64,000 nt of DNA from Planosporangium mesophilum (GCF_016863255.1 NZ_BOON01000003.1:28923-92922); one strand, 5' to 3'. Positions 45,277 through 54,814 are shown, counted from the first letter of the stretch. The notes: generated by a model from the sequence alone, not told the origin. A program made the numbers and translations.

Positions 45277-46413
45277 GTGCCCCAGCAGAAGAACTTCAAG
45301 CGGCTCGTCCGCGCCCGCATGGCGAAGACCGGCGAGTCGTACACCACCGCCCGCTCCCGGTTCGTACCCCCTCCCGCGGCGACGCCGCGGCCTCTGGTCG
45401 ACCCGGACGCCGGCGCCCTCGCCCGAGCACTGGCGGAGGTCACCAACCCGTTGACCGGCGAACCGTACAGCCCGGAACTGCTGTTCGGGCTCGGCGGCGG
45501 GATCGGGTTCGGGTACTTCGTGTTCGCGTACACCGGCTTGACGACCTTCTCGGTGGACGGCCGCTTCAACGCGCTGTACTTCGACAAGAAGGGCTCCGTC
45601 GAGGCCGCCTGCGCCCGGCTCGGTATTCCGGTACGGATCCAGCAACTGTCGACTGTAGAGAGTGCGGAGAAACGGGTACGGCAGGTGCTCGACGCGGCGC
45701 CGGAGGCGCTCCTGACCGTCGACCTGACCCGGGTACCCGGCCAGGACACCCCCGACGATTGGCCGTACCTGCCCTACCCGGTGACCGTCTCGGCGCAGGG
45801 GCCGGACCTCGCGGTCACCGGGCTGCCGGGCGGTACCCGCACCATGGCCTGGCCCGAGCTGCTGGACGCCAGGTGGATGCACGCGAAGAAGTACGGCGGC
45901 CTGTACGTGTTCGGGCCGCCCGGCGGGGTCGACGTGCGGTCGGCCGTACTCGCGGCCGTCGAGCGGACCGCCGGGTGCCTGCTGGAGCCGGGTCGGGGCA
46001 CCTTCGACAGCAACGTCGGGGTGCCCGGCATGCGCAAGTGGGCCCGGCTGTTGACCGATCCCCGCGACCCGAAGGGCTGGCCGAAGCTGTGCGCCGACCC
46101 CGAGTCGCTGGGCCGTGCCCTGGCCGCGGTCGTATGGGGGCTGGGCCGCGCCGATCCGTCCGCGACCGCGCACCGGCGGTTGTACGCCGCGTTCCTCGAC
46201 CAGGCCGCGGCCCTCGTGGAGAAGCCGGCGCTGGCGGAGGTCGCGACCGCGTACCGGGAGCTCGGCGCCCGCTGGGCCGAACTGGTCGGCCTGGCCGAAC
46301 AGCCCGGAGCCACCGGCGCGGACCTCGCCGTGCACCTGTCCGAGCTGGCCGACGCCGAGGAGTCCACCGCCACCGTCCTGCGCGCGGCCGTCCGGGAAGG
46401 AGCAGCCCGATGA
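45277..46413 (+). CDS. BtrH N-terminal domain / DUF4872 protein
   Basis: A protein of about 378 residues. The N-terminal BtrH domain is recognised by LLFGLGGGIGFGYFVFAY and the C-terminal half corresponds to DUF4872. BtrH in butirosin synthesis transfers an acyl side chain from a carrier protein through a cysteine-protease-like fold; whether this protein is catalytic is not clear. GTG 45277 has GAGGA upstream; in-frame starts further up (45253, 45199) are possible. Its stop overlaps a 36-codon gene. Confidence 0.75.
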   Translation: MPQQKNFKRLVRARMAKTGESYTTARSRFVPPPAATPRPLVDPDAGALARALAEVTNPLTGEPYSPELLFGLGGGIGFGYFVFAYTGLTTFSVDGRFNALYFDKKGSVEAACARLGIPVRIQQLSTVESAEKRVRQVLDAAPEALLTVDLTRVPGQDTPDDWPYLPYPVTVSAQGPDLAVTGLPGGTRTMAWPELLDARWMHAKKYGGLYVFGPPGGVDVRSAVLAAVERTAGCLLEPGRGTFDSNVGVPGMRKWARLLTDPRDPKGWPKLCADPESLGRALAAVVWGLGRADPSATAHRRLYAAFLDQAAALVEKPALAEVATAYRELGARWAELVGLAEQPGATGADLAVHLSELADAEESTATVLRAAVREGAAR

Positions 46414-46520
46414 GCGATCAGGAACGGCCGACCGCGCGGGACGTGGTCGGGCGGCTCGCCGTCGGGGGCAAGGTCGGCGTCGCCGTCACGTTCTCGAAGA
46501 TGTTCCGTACGGAATCCTGA
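46410..46520 (+). CDS. 36-residue peptide gene coupled to the BtrH-like gene
   Basis: ATG 46410 overlaps the TGA of the BtrH-like gene (ATGA) and is preceded by GGAAGGAG at a good distance. The product has a polar leader-like first half (SDQERPTARDVVGRL) and a Gly/Val-rich second half ending KMFRTES. Too short for family assignment. It could be a modified-peptide precursor, a regulatory peptide or a chance frame. Confidence 0.45.
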   Translation: MSDQERPTARDVVGRLAVGGKVGVAVTFSKMFRTES

Positions 46521-46618
46521 GCGACGGTGGGGCCCGGCGCGCCGTCGCGCCGGGCCCCGCCGTGTCCGGGGCCGCGTTCGGGCCACTCCGCCGGCCCGAT
46601 CCTGACTAGGCTGACGTC

Positions 46619-47257
46619 ATGCAGTTGATCAAGTTCACGCATGCCTGCGTACGCCTCGAGGACGGCGACCGGCGGCTGCTGATCGATCCGGGCTTCTGGA
46701 CCGAGCGGGAAGCCTTCGACGGCGTCACCGACATCCTCGTCACCCACGAGCACGCCGACCACATCGACGTCGAGCACATCGAGTCTCTCCTGAAGTCACA
46801 GGACCTGCGCATCTTCGCGCCCGAGTCGGTGCGGGCCATCGCCGAGAAGAACGCCCCGGCGGTCGCCGCGGCGATCAGCCCGGTCGCCGCCGGCGACACC
46901 TTCACCGCCGGTGGCTTCGAGGTGACGACGGTCGGCGGCGAGCACGCCGAGATCTACGAGGGCCTCCCCGGATGCGCCAACGTCGGGTACCTCGCCGAGG
47001 GCGTCTACCACCCCGGCGACTCCTTCTTCGTCCCCGCCCAACCGGTGACGACGCTGCTCGTCCCGACCAGCGGGCCCTGGTTCAAGCTGAGCGAGGCGCT
47101 GGACTTCGTCCGCGCGGTGGCACCGGCCAAGGCCTTCCCGATCCACGACCGGCTGCTCTCGACCGACGTCGGGTTCGAGCTCACCGACCGGTGGATGCGG
47201 ATGAAGGGCCAGACCGAGTACGCCCGGATCCCGATCGGCGAGGCCACGACCATCTGA
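46619..47257 (+). CDS. MBL-fold metal-dependent hydrolase
   Basis: A 212-residue metallo-beta-lactamase-fold protein of the UlaG-like group. The metal motif HxHxDH is complete (VTHEHADHID), with later ligands in VGGEHAEIY and FPIHDRL. It lacks a signal peptide. Substrate unknown. Monocistronic; the next gene starts about 100 bp downstream. Confidence 0.88.
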   Translation: MQLIKFTHACVRLEDGDRRLLIDPGFWTEREAFDGVTDILVTHEHADHIDVEHIESLLKSQDLRIFAPESVRAIAEKNAPAVAAAISPVAAGDTFTAGGFEVTTVGGEHAEIYEGLPGCANVGYLAEGVYHPGDSFFVPAQPVTTLLVPTSGPWFKLSEALDFVRAVAPAKAFPIHDRLLSTDVGFELTDRWMRMKGQTEYARIPIGEATTI

Positions 47258-47357
47258 CTGGGTGTGTCCCTATTGCTGCCGAGGAGCGGCCTACCCTCGT
47301 CGCATGCAACAGGTGCCGGGACGAGACTGTCCGGCCGACAGCACTGAGGAGAATCCT

Positions 47358-47810
47358 TTGGCCGACGGTCGACCTACCCGCATCGCCATCCAGCACGACG
47401 ACTATCACGCGGAACATGTCGGACACACCACGGATGGCCACCAGTTCTTCCTGACCACCCCGTTTGAACCGGGAACGCATGGCGGCGACGACGGCCAGGA
47501 GTTCGTCGCTCTGTACCTGTTTGATGCTGCGGGAAGGTTCCTGGAAGCCAGGATCGACGCGTTTGGCAACAGGGCGAACATGGACCGGGCTGCGCGACGA
47601 GCGGTGTACGAGACCCGGCTCAAGGAACTCGGTGACGTGACGTTCGACCGCATCGAGGTAGAACCCTTCGCGGTCGACCAGTTCGGCACCACCTTCGGTC
47701 TGATCGCCAGAGAGCCCGAGGACGACGACGAAGCGTGGTGGGTAGAACTCCAACCCGGCAACTACATGGCTTTCACAGAGCCCTGGGACAGCGGCGAGTA
47801 CGACACGTGA
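47358..47810 (+). CDS. Conserved-type hypothetical protein
   Basis: A 150-residue soluble protein, rich in Asp/Glu and aromatic residues (TDGHQFFLTTPFEPG, EFVALYLFDAAGRFLEARID, DEAWWVELQPGNYMAF). TTG 47358 follows GAGGAG at ideal spacing and is preferred to a longer frame from 47262. No named family is recalled. The alternating beta strands suggest a small beta-rich domain. Confidence 0.6.
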   Translation: MADGRPTRIAIQHDDYHAEHVGHTTDGHQFFLTTPFEPGTHGGDDGQEFVALYLFDAAGRFLEARIDAFGNRANMDRAARRAVYETRLKELGDVTFDRIEVEPFAVDQFGTTFGLIAREPEDDDEAWWVELQPGNYMAFTEPWDSGEYDT

Positions 47811-47991
47811 GCGTGCGCTGAGCAACGGAGGTCGTGCTGTGGCGGGAAACGCAGGTCGGCGTCTACGTCAGCCACGATGGCATCAAGATTCGCATGGTGC
47901 TCCGTACGCGCGTCATGGCAGCCGGCACGCCCGCTCAGCGGCTACTTGATCCGCACGCCGCCCAACGCATCGCGGCTAGAAGAGTGCAGGT

Positions 47992-48516
47992 TCACGCCGC
48001 CGGCGTCGGCTGTCCTTGCGGTAGGGGTGCCGCCGTGCGTGGGGCTGCCCCGCGGCGTTCGGCCGCCCGGTCGCCCTTTGCCGTCACCGGCAGGTGTTGA
48101 CCGGCCGCGGCGAGTCCGAATCGGGGCAGGTTGGCGTAGATGGTCTCGTAGTTGCCGGCGGAGACCAGATAGGTCTCGTGCCAGACGCCGACGTCGCCGT
48201 CGGAGCCGACGCGCCGGTTGAACGCGCGCCACGCGGCGTGGTGGGGCAGGGAGCTGTCCCTGGCGAACCGGTCGAGGTGCTCGGCGCTGCGCCAGTACTG
48301 CACGAACATCGGCCCGCGCGGCCCTATCCAGGTATGCATGCCGAGCAGACCGAGGTCTTCGCGACTGTTCAGCGTGCGCAGCATCGGCGCCATCGCCCTG
48401 GCGACCGGCACCCATTTGTGCAGTTTCCACGGCTTGTTCACCCGCATGCCGATCAGGAAGACGACGAAGTCTCCCGGCATGTCCGCGGTCATTCGGCCCT
48501 TCACGACAGGTGACAT
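47992..48516 (-). CDS. DUF4188 family protein
   Basis: A 174-residue protein with the DUF4188 signature: GDFVVFLIGMRVNKPWK, LGMHTWIGPRGPMFVQYW and VWHETYLVSAGNYETIYAN, a dimeric ferredoxin-like (heme-degrading monooxygenase-type) fold. ATG 48516 follows GGAGG. The final 25 residues are basic and unordered. It is divergent from a MerR gene, which probably controls it. Confidence 0.85.
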   Translation of the reverse strand: MSPVVKGRMTADMPGDFVVFLIGMRVNKPWKLHKWVPVARAMAPMLRTLNSREDLGLLGMHTWIGPRGPMFVQYWRSAEHLDRFARDSSLPHHAAWRAFNRRVGSDGDVGVWHETYLVSAGNYETIYANLPRFGLAAAGQHLPVTAKGDRAAERRGAAPRTAAPLPQGQPTPAA

Positions 48517-48541
48517 CCCGCACCTCCAATAGATAGTGAGA

Positions 48542-48559
48542 CTATCCAATTACGGATAG
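48542..48559. promoter_or_regulatory. Candidate MerR operator
   Basis: An inverted repeat CTATCC-N6-GGATAG in the gap between the divergent DUF4188 and MerR genes; two further CTATC/GATAG half sites flank it. Confidence 0.6.
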
Positions 48560-48602
48560 GACTACTATCCATGGCGTCGGTGGAATTGGCAAGGAGGCGG
48601 GC

Positions 48603-49289
48603 ATGCGAATCGGCGAGCTGAGCAGACTCAGTCAGGTGAGCGTCGCCACGATCAAGTACTACCTACGCGAGGACCTGCTTCCACCCGGCACGGCGACGGC
48701 CACGAACCAGGCCACGTACACCGAGGCCCATGTGCGGCGACTGCGACTCATCCGCGCCCTCATCGACGTGGGCGGACTGTCGGTGGCCCGAGCCCGCGAC
48801 GTCATTGCCGCCGTTGACGCCGGCGATCTGCCCCCGCACACACTGCTCGGGATCGCGCACGGCGCAGTCACCCGGCCACCCGACCGCAGCGGCACCGACC
48901 CCGCCTGGCACGCCGCGCGCACCGAGGTCGTCGAACTTGTCCACCGCCGCGGATGGTCGGTGAGTCCGGACTCGCCCGGCCTGGACCAGGCCGCCGACGC
49001 GATCCGCGCACTGCGCACGCTCGGCCAGGATGACCTGCTCGGGTGCCTGGAAACCTACGCCGACGCGGCCGAACTCGTCGCAGGCCGGGAGTTGGACATC
49101 GTCGTCGCGCGCGCGGATCCAACCCGCATGGTCGAGGGCGTGATCACAGGTACCGTACTCGGCGAGGTCCTGCTCGCCTCACTCCGACTGCTCGCCCAGC
49201 AGGATGCCTCGGCACGGCACCTGGGTGCGGCGCCACCACCTACGACTCCGACCGACCAGCGCGGCAGCAACACCGCGGCCACGACCTAG
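48603..49289 (+). CDS. MerR family transcriptional regulator
   Basis: A 228-residue regulator: N-terminal winged HTH (MRIGELSRLSQVSVATIKYY, LLPPGTATATNQATYTEAHV) followed by the dimerisation helix and a C-terminal helical ligand domain. No metal-binding cysteines in the sensor, so an organic ligand is likely. ATG 48603 at the canonical MRIGELS. Confidence 0.9.
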   Translation: MRIGELSRLSQVSVATIKYYLREDLLPPGTATATNQATYTEAHVRRLRLIRALIDVGGLSVARARDVIAAVDAGDLPPHTLLGIAHGAVTRPPDRSGTDPAWHAARTEVVELVHRRGWSVSPDSPGLDQAADAIRALRTLGQDDLLGCLETYADAAELVAGRELDIVVARADPTRMVEGVITGTVLGEVLLASLRLLAQQDASARHLGAAPPPTTPTDQRGSNTAATT

Positions 49290-49362
49290 CGCTTCGTGGC
49301 AGATCCGGATGTCTGATCGAGGTGTATCGGTGTTCAGCCGGTACTGGCCTGCGAGCAGTAGG

Positions 49363-50088
49363 TCACGTGCAGGGATGGCTGGTGATGCCGTCCAGGATGG
49401 TGATCAGGTTGTGGTGGAAGGTTTGCTCGGCGTTGAGGTGGGCGCCGTCGATGACAAGCCGGGCGACGGTAGGGTAGCGGCCCGTTTCCAGCATGCGTGC
49501 CACGTAGGGCCCGAGGGCGGCCTGCCAAGCGGACACGTCGGTGCCGGTTGAACGGGCGGTGCGGCGCTCGGTGATCTCCCTGCGGAGCGCTCCGACGATG
49601 AACGCGTTGAGGGCGCCTAAGGCCCGCTGAAGATCGTCGATGTTGCGTACGCCCGGGGCCTGGCTGAGCGCCGCCGCGGTCGATTCACCCACGGCGAGTG
49701 CATGAGGTCCCAAGTGTGGCCTTCCGCCGAGCAGGTCGGCGAACCACTCATGATCAAGGGCGGCGTCACGGGTCCGGTGAACGATGGCCAGTACCGTGGC
49801 GCGCCACTCTGAGTGTTGGCCGGCCTCGGCGATCTGGGCGTACACGGCGTCGACCATCAGATCGAGCAGTTCGGATCTATTGAGCACGTAGTCGTAGAGC
49901 CGCATCGGACCGACACCGAGCTCTTTGGCGATCTTGCGTACCGATAGCCCCTCGAGGCCATGTGCGTCCGCGATCCGGATCGCCGTGGCGGCGATCTTCG
50001 CGCGGCTCAGCGACACCGGCGCCGCCCGCGACTGAGGCTCGGGCCGTTCCCAGACGGGCAGCGGTGCGTTACCGTACGGCGTATCCAT
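49363..50088 (-). CDS. TetR family regulator divergent from an FAD monooxygenase
   Basis: A 241-residue repressor: HTH at residues about 30-75 (IAATAIRIADAHGLEGLSVR, KIAKELGVGPMRLYDYV) and a TetR_C ligand domain of the tetracycline-repressor-like type. ATG 50088 lies 30 bp from the start of the monooxygenase gene, and an 11-bp inverted repeat spans this gap. TetR/TetX-like pairs of this kind typically control the oxidoreductase. Confidence 0.9.
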   Translation of the reverse strand: MDTPYGNAPLPVWERPEPQSRAAPVSLSRAKIAATAIRIADAHGLEGLSVRKIAKELGVGPMRLYDYVLNRSELLDLMVDAVYAQIAEAGQHSEWRATVLAIVHRTRDAALDHEWFADLLGGRPHLGPHALAVGESTAAALSQAPGVRNIDDLQRALGALNAFIVGALRREITERRTARSTGTDVSAWQAALGPYVARMLETGRYPTVARLVIDGAHLNAEQTFHHNLITILDGITSHPCT

Positions 50089-50108
50089 AAGGTACAGCGT
50101 ACGGTAAC
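50068..50108. promoter_or_regulatory. Operator between TetR and monooxygenase genes
   Basis: A perfect 11-bp inverted repeat GTTACCGTACG / CGTACGGTAAC (50068-50078 and 50098-50108) spanning the TetR start codon and the region before the monooxygenase start, so one bound protein could repress both genes. Confidence 0.65.
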
Positions 50109-50118
50109 GGAGATGATG

Positions 50119-51243
50119 ATGCGAATTGCGATCGCCGGTGGTGGCCTCGGCGGGCTGACGTTGGCCCGAGTCCTGCACCGGTACGGCATCGACGCGGTGG
50201 TGTACGAACGCGAGGCAAGCCGATCCGCGCGATCGCAGGGCGGCTCGCTCGACCTGCACCCGGAGTCCGGGCAACAGGCCCTGGCCGCGGCGGGTCTCGC
50301 CGGCCGATTCCGGTCCGAGGCACGGCCGGAGGGCGAGGAACTTCGCATCCTCGACCCGGCCGGACGCACCCTCGTGCACCACAAGCCACAACCCGGCTCA
50401 TTCTCCGAACGCCCCGAGATCGACCGCAGCGTACTGCGTGATCTTCTGCTCGATTCGCTCCCCGGCGATGCGGTTGCGTGGGAGCACCGGCTCGTGGCGG
50501 CGATGCCACGACCCGACGGAGGCTTCGGGCTGATGTTCGATGGCGGCCGCAGAGCCGACTGCGACGTCCTCATCGGCGCGGACGGCGCACGCTCGGTCGT
50601 CCGGTCACTGCTGACCGACGCGGGACTCTCCTACGTGGCCACCTTGGTAGAGCTGAGCATCAGCGACGCCGACCGGCGTCACCCGGATCTCGCCGAGCTG
50701 GTCGGCCCCGGGAACCTGTGGTGCATCGGCGTGAACCAGGTCCTGGCAGCGCAACGCCTCGGCGACGGCAGCATCCGAGTCGGGATCTCCCTACGCGCGG
50801 ACGATCGCTACCTAGACACCTACCGCAGCAAGCGTGCTCTGCTGGACATATTCGATGGCTGGGACCCCAGCCTCACCGCGCTCATCGAAGCCGGCGACAG
50901 CCCGCCGACCCCGCGCAGGATCGAGGCGATGCCCACTGGTACACGCTGGGCCCACCAGCCGGGCATCACCCTCATCGGTGACGCCGCGCACCTCATGCCA
51001 CCGGTCGGCGAGGGCGCCAATCAGGCCATGCTTGACGCTGCCGAACTCGCCGGCGAACTCGCCGCCAATCCCGCCGACCCGGACTCGGCGATCTGGAGCT
51101 ACGAAGCGGCAATGTTTACCAGGGCTCACTCGATCGCCGAAATGTCCGCACGAGTCCAGTCGATGATGCTGTCCCCGACCGCAGCCGACGACATCATCCG
51201 CTTCTTCACGGCCCGACCCACCGAGCCGGCATCCGCAGAGTGA
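50119..51243 (+). CDS. FAD-dependent monooxygenase (TetX/PHBH-like)
   Basis: A 374-residue class A flavoprotein: GxGxxG dinucleotide motif at the start (IAIAGGGLGGLTLARVL), the DG motif (IGADGARSVVR) and the second FAD motif (LIGDAAHLMPPVGEGANQAM). The closest recalled relatives are tetracycline-inactivating and aromatic hydroxylases; the substrate cannot be assigned. The start was chosen as the third of three consecutive ATGs because GGAG is then at 6 nt. Confidence 0.9.
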   Translation: MRIAIAGGGLGGLTLARVLHRYGIDAVVYEREASRSARSQGGSLDLHPESGQQALAAAGLAGRFRSEARPEGEELRILDPAGRTLVHHKPQPGSFSERPEIDRSVLRDLLLDSLPGDAVAWEHRLVAAMPRPDGGFGLMFDGGRRADCDVLIGADGARSVVRSLLTDAGLSYVATLVELSISDADRRHPDLAELVGPGNLWCIGVNQVLAAQRLGDGSIRVGISLRADDRYLDTYRSKRALLDIFDGWDPSLTALIEAGDSPPTPRRIEAMPTGTRWAHQPGITLIGDAAHLMPPVGEGANQAMLDAAELAGELAANPADPDSAIWSYEAAMFTRAHSIAEMSARVQSMMLSPTAADDIIRFFTARPTEPASAE

Positions 51244-51620
51244 GAACGCGCTGCGCAGCCAGGCCCGCCGTTGCAGACGCCCCTGCCCTGGAAGATCAGA
51301 TATCCGCTCGTCGGCAGAATCGGACGTCTGATCTTGGCGATCGTGATCGACTTTGTGTCGTTACGTGCCCCAGCCAGGCCCAGCCTGGCGCGGGTCAATC
51401 ATGGCCGCTCCTGTGAGGTGAACTCGGCAGTCGACGCCGTTTCTGCCGCACGGCGGGCTCGTGAGGGGTGGAAGGTCCTGCGGGACGGCTCGCGTAGTCG
51501 GGCCTTCTTTTGAGGCTGCGCACGAACTAGCTCGCCGATCAAGGCGGCAACCCCGATCCGCTCAGGTCAGCGCCCCTGCGGCCGATCGGAGACCACGGAC
51601 CTGGAGAAGGGGAGATCGCC
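51244..51620. other. Intergenic region
   Basis: 377 bp without a supported gene. It contains one copy of the dispersed repeat at 51313 and an imperfect inverted repeat around it (AAGATCAGA at 51288, TCTGATCTT at 51327), which may act as the terminator of the monooxygenase gene. Confidence 0.5.
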
Positions 51621-52553
51621 ATGAAGTACAGGCTCGTGACGCGCAGCGACTTCGACGGCCTGGTGTGTGCCACGCTCCTGAAGCACCTCGACATGATCGA
51701 CGAGATCGCCTTTGTGCATCCGAAGGACATGCAGGACGGCAAGGTCAAGATCACCGAAAACGACATCATCACGAACCTGCCGTACGTTCCCGGGGCGCAC
51801 ATGGTGTTCGACCACCACCACTCGGAGACAGTGCGCGTCGGCCCGCAGCCCAACCACATCATCGACGCATCGGCCCCGTCTGCGGCCCGCGTCATCTACA
51901 ACGAGTTCGGCGGCGCCGACTTCTTCACCGACGTGCCTCTGGATCTCATGGAGGCGGTCGACAAGGCCGACTCGGCGCAGTACACCGTGGAAGAGATCCT
52001 CGACCCGACCGGCTGGACTCTGCTGAACTTCCTGATGGACAGCCGCACCGGCCTGGGTCGTTTCCGCGACTTCAGCATCTCCAACTTCGAGCTGATGATG
52101 AAGCTTATCGACGCCTGCCACCAGTTGGAGAGCGTCGACGAGATCCTGGCGATGAAGGACGTGCGCGAGCGCACGGAGCTGTTCCACGCGCACACCGAGG
52201 CGTTCATCGACCAATTGCAGCGGGTGAGCACCGTCTACGACGACGTCGTCGTGGTGGACCTGCGGAACGAGGACATCATCTTCGCGGGCAACCGGTTCAT
52301 GGTCTACGCGCTTCACCCTCAGGCGCGCGTCTCGATCCACACGCTGTGGGGCCGAGACAAACAGAACACGGTGTTCGCAGTCGGAAAATCTATTGTGGAC
52401 CGCACGTCACCGGTGGACATCGGCTCGATCATGCTCAAGTACGGCGGCGGAGGTCACGTCGCGGCCGGCACCTGCCAGGTGGATAACAACGACGCCAAGC
52501 GGGTACTCGCCGAGCTCATCCAGGCGCTCGCTCAGCCTTGCGTCTCAGCCTGA
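51621..52553 (+). CDS. DHH/DHHA1 family phosphoesterase (exopolyphosphatase-like)
   Basis: A 310-residue DHH-family protein: motif I SDFDG at residues 9-13, motif III FDHHHSE with the name-giving DHH, and a C-terminal DHHA1 domain with GGGGHVAAGT. Members hydrolyse phosphodiesters such as c-di-AMP breakdown products or polyphosphate; similar proteins are commonly labelled exopolyphosphatase. ATG 51621 follows GGGGAGA. Stand-alone gene. Confidence 0.87.
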   Translation: MKYRLVTRSDFDGLVCATLLKHLDMIDEIAFVHPKDMQDGKVKITENDIITNLPYVPGAHMVFDHHHSETVRVGPQPNHIIDASAPSAARVIYNEFGGADFFTDVPLDLMEAVDKADSAQYTVEEILDPTGWTLLNFLMDSRTGLGRFRDFSISNFELMMKLIDACHQLESVDEILAMKDVRERTELFHAHTEAFIDQLQRVSTVYDDVVVVDLRNEDIIFAGNRFMVYALHPQARVSIHTLWGRDKQNTVFAVGKSIVDRTSPVDIGSIMLKYGGGGHVAAGTCQVDNNDAKRVLAELIQALAQPCVSA

Positions 52554-52787
52554 GTTTCTCCACCTCACGCGCTCATCGGCAGTTCAGGATGCCACTCGAC
52601 TCAGAGGCCAGCTACCGAATGTGATTGCCTCAATCGGACAGCATGCACGGTCGGCGGCAGATCCGGATGGCAGGAGTCGGTGACCACCGCTGTTCAATCA
52701 CATCAGTGATTCGGCGTCATAAAGCTCGGCCAGCGTCTAATTCGGGCGAGACCCACGCACGATCCGGTGATCATCAGCAACTGACTG

Positions 52788-53273
52788 TCAGCGGTCGACG
52801 TCGCGCGATGGGCGAAGCGCGGTCAAGAGGCTTTCGAGCTGACCCCATGCCCGCGCGCTGGCGATGTGATCGATGTAGTCCCGGGACTCGACGATGAGCC
52901 CGTCGCGAACACGCAGAACGAAGACACAGGGCACGGTGAACGCCTCTCCTGTCTCCTCCACGTGTCCGTGGTAGGCGAACTCGGCGACGATCACCTCCGG
53001 ATCAACGGTCTCGTGGATAGTGATGTTGACCGGCTCACGGTTTAGTGTTCGGGCGAAAGGCGGCGGCGCGGTGAAGTGCTCGTGCAGTTGGCTCCGGCTC
53101 CGTAGCGGTGGCGCGTCGAGCGGGTGAAACGGGTGGGTGACATAGGTCTGTTCGGCATACAGATCGGCTAGATCCTCGTACGGCCCTTCGCACACCCCCT
53201 TCACCAGCCGGAGAAACACGTCACGCGGGCTACGACTACCGTCGCCGCCATCCGCATCGGATCGAGAATCCAT
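52788..53273 (-). CDS. SnoaL/NTF2-like protein
   Basis: A 161-residue NTF2-fold protein: initial helix DVFLRLVKGVCEGPYEDLAD, YAEQTYVTHPFHPL, then strands with EVIVAEFAYHGHVEETGEAF and DGLIVESRDYIDH. ATG 53273 is chosen where conservation begins; the frame is open further upstream. Ligand or reaction unknown. Confidence 0.8.
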   Translation of the reverse strand: MDSRSDADGGDGSRSPRDVFLRLVKGVCEGPYEDLADLYAEQTYVTHPFHPLDAPPLRSRSQLHEHFTAPPPFARTLNREPVNITIHETVDPEVIVAEFAYHGHVEETGEAFTVPCVFVLRVRDGLIVESRDYIDHIASARAWGQLESLLTALRPSRDVDR

Positions 53274-53541
53274 GGACCGCACCATATCGACTGAAGCTCG
53301 ATGGAGCTGCCCCAAGCAGTTCCAGCCGCATGGTGCTGATCGGCAGGTACGACACCGGAAGCGGAAGCAAGAAAGGCAGCCATACATCACCGTGCGTCAC
53401 CGGCGGCGATGAACGCCAGCACGCCCGGAGCGGCAGATCCGCGCCCGCGGAGGACGCCTACCGTCACATCACTCACACGGCTGGGCGGTCCCGAGGTGCG
53501 TCGTGGCGTCCGACTGGAGTACGGAGGACCGGGCGAACGTG

Positions 53542-53964
53542 TTACTCGGCCGGCCTGCGATTTTCGCGGCGAATGACCAGCCGCAAGCCCGACCAGATCT
53601 CGTCGATCGCACACACCTTGTTGTCGACCAACCCGCTCGGCAGCGCGACTTCACGGACCACGTCATCGGTGATGTCCGTGGGAACCTTCGATGCTCGTTT
53701 CGGCCAGGCGACCCAGAAGCCGCCGTCCTGGGCCATGCCGCGTCTGACCTCGTCCAGGCGGGCCTGCAACTCATAACGTTCGGTCACGAACAGCACGATC
53801 ACGTCGGTCGGCGCGTCGGCGGCCAGGCCGTGCCGGATGACGACCTCGGCGGGGAGGCCATCGAGAGTGGCCTTGAAGCTCGCCGGCGCGTCGAGCAGTG
53901 CGACTCGGTGACCCGGTTTGATGCCGAGCTTGCGGTACAGCGGCGTGCCCGAGTAACCAGCCAT
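53542..53964 (-). CDS. DUF3052 family protein
   Basis: A 140-residue protein with the DUF3052 signature AGYSGTPLYRKLGIKPGHRV and MAQDGGFWVAWPKRASK. Structural relatives have a methyltransferase-like fold without SAM motifs. ATG 53964. It is divergent from a VOC-family gene with about 157 bp between starts. Confidence 0.87.
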   Translation of the reverse strand: MAGYSGTPLYRKLGIKPGHRVALLDAPASFKATLDGLPAEVVIRHGLAADAPTDVIVLFVTERYELQARLDEVRRGMAQDGGFWVAWPKRASKVPTDITDDVVREVALPSGLVDNKVCAIDEIWSGLRLVIRRENRRPAE

Positions 53965-54121
53965 GTCAGCCCCCGTTGTCCCAACGTTTCGAATACGAAC
54001 GGATGGTAGCCGCGCGACTGAGGCTGGGGCGGTACGCCAAGCTACCGACCGAGCCGTCACGCTCCGTGTGAGCGAATCGCGGCAGATGCGGACGCCCGGC
54101 ACGGTGGTGAATCATCGACGA

Positions 54122-54529
54122 ATGCGGCTTCGGATGGAACTGTTCGTCGAGGACATGGACGTTAGCGTCAAGTTTTATCGTGAGTTGCTCGGGTTCGAGG
54201 TGCAGCGACGCGCTGCGGGCTACGCCAGCCTGCGCCGGGGCCTGGTCGTGCTGGGGCTTGGTCCCGTGGCGAAGCTGCCTGCGCAGGGGGAAGGTCGGGG
54301 GTTCACCAGACAGCGGCTCAGTGTTGACAAGGGCGCCGGGGTGGAGATCGTGCTGGAGCTCGACGGTCTGGACGAGCTTCAAGCGCTCTATGAACACTGC
54401 CGGGAGCGGGCGGTGATCAGTGAACCGCTCGAGTTGCGATCGTGGGGTCTGTACGACTTCCGGCTTGCCGATCCGGACGGCTACTACCTGCGGATCACTC
54501 ACGGCAACGCTGCGGCGCGAATCGGCTGA
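54122..54529 (+). CDS. VOC family (glyoxalase-like) protein
   Basis: A 135-residue vicinal-oxygen-chelate protein: two beta-alpha-beta-beta-beta units, with MELFVEDMDVSVKFYRELLG opening the first and YDFRLADPDGYYLRITHG closing the second, including a late Glu/His-type metal position. Substrate unknown. ATG 54122 or 54134. A dispersed-repeat copy follows the stop. Confidence 0.83.
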   Translation: MRLRMELFVEDMDVSVKFYRELLGFEVQRRAAGYASLRRGLVVLGLGPVAKLPAQGEGRGFTRQRLSVDKGAGVEIVLELDGLDELQALYEHCRERAVISEPLELRSWGLYDFRLADPDGYYLRITHGNAAARIG

Positions 54530-54814
54530 CCCCTCGAAGCCACCCGATCGGCGGCAGATCCGGATAGCCGTCCGGGGGCATCACCCGAACTTCCTCCAGT
54601 GCCCTTCGGAGACCATCTCGACGGAGCCGCCGACGGGTCGTCGTCCGCTGAGTGATGCTCCGCAGACGTATCCGCGAGGGCGGCGCACGCAACCCGACCG
54701 ACCCCTTGCGGCAGATCCGGGCACCTGATCAGGTCATGGCGGGCACGCCGGGAAGGTCGAAGGACTCGGGCGCCTCCTCCGGGACCGCTGGTACTCGGCT
54801 GCGATCATCAAACC

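Noticed and set aside
51271..51513. 80-codon plus-strand frame after the FAD monooxygenase
   Set aside because: No ribosome binding site or recognisable domain, and it contains a dispersed-repeat copy.
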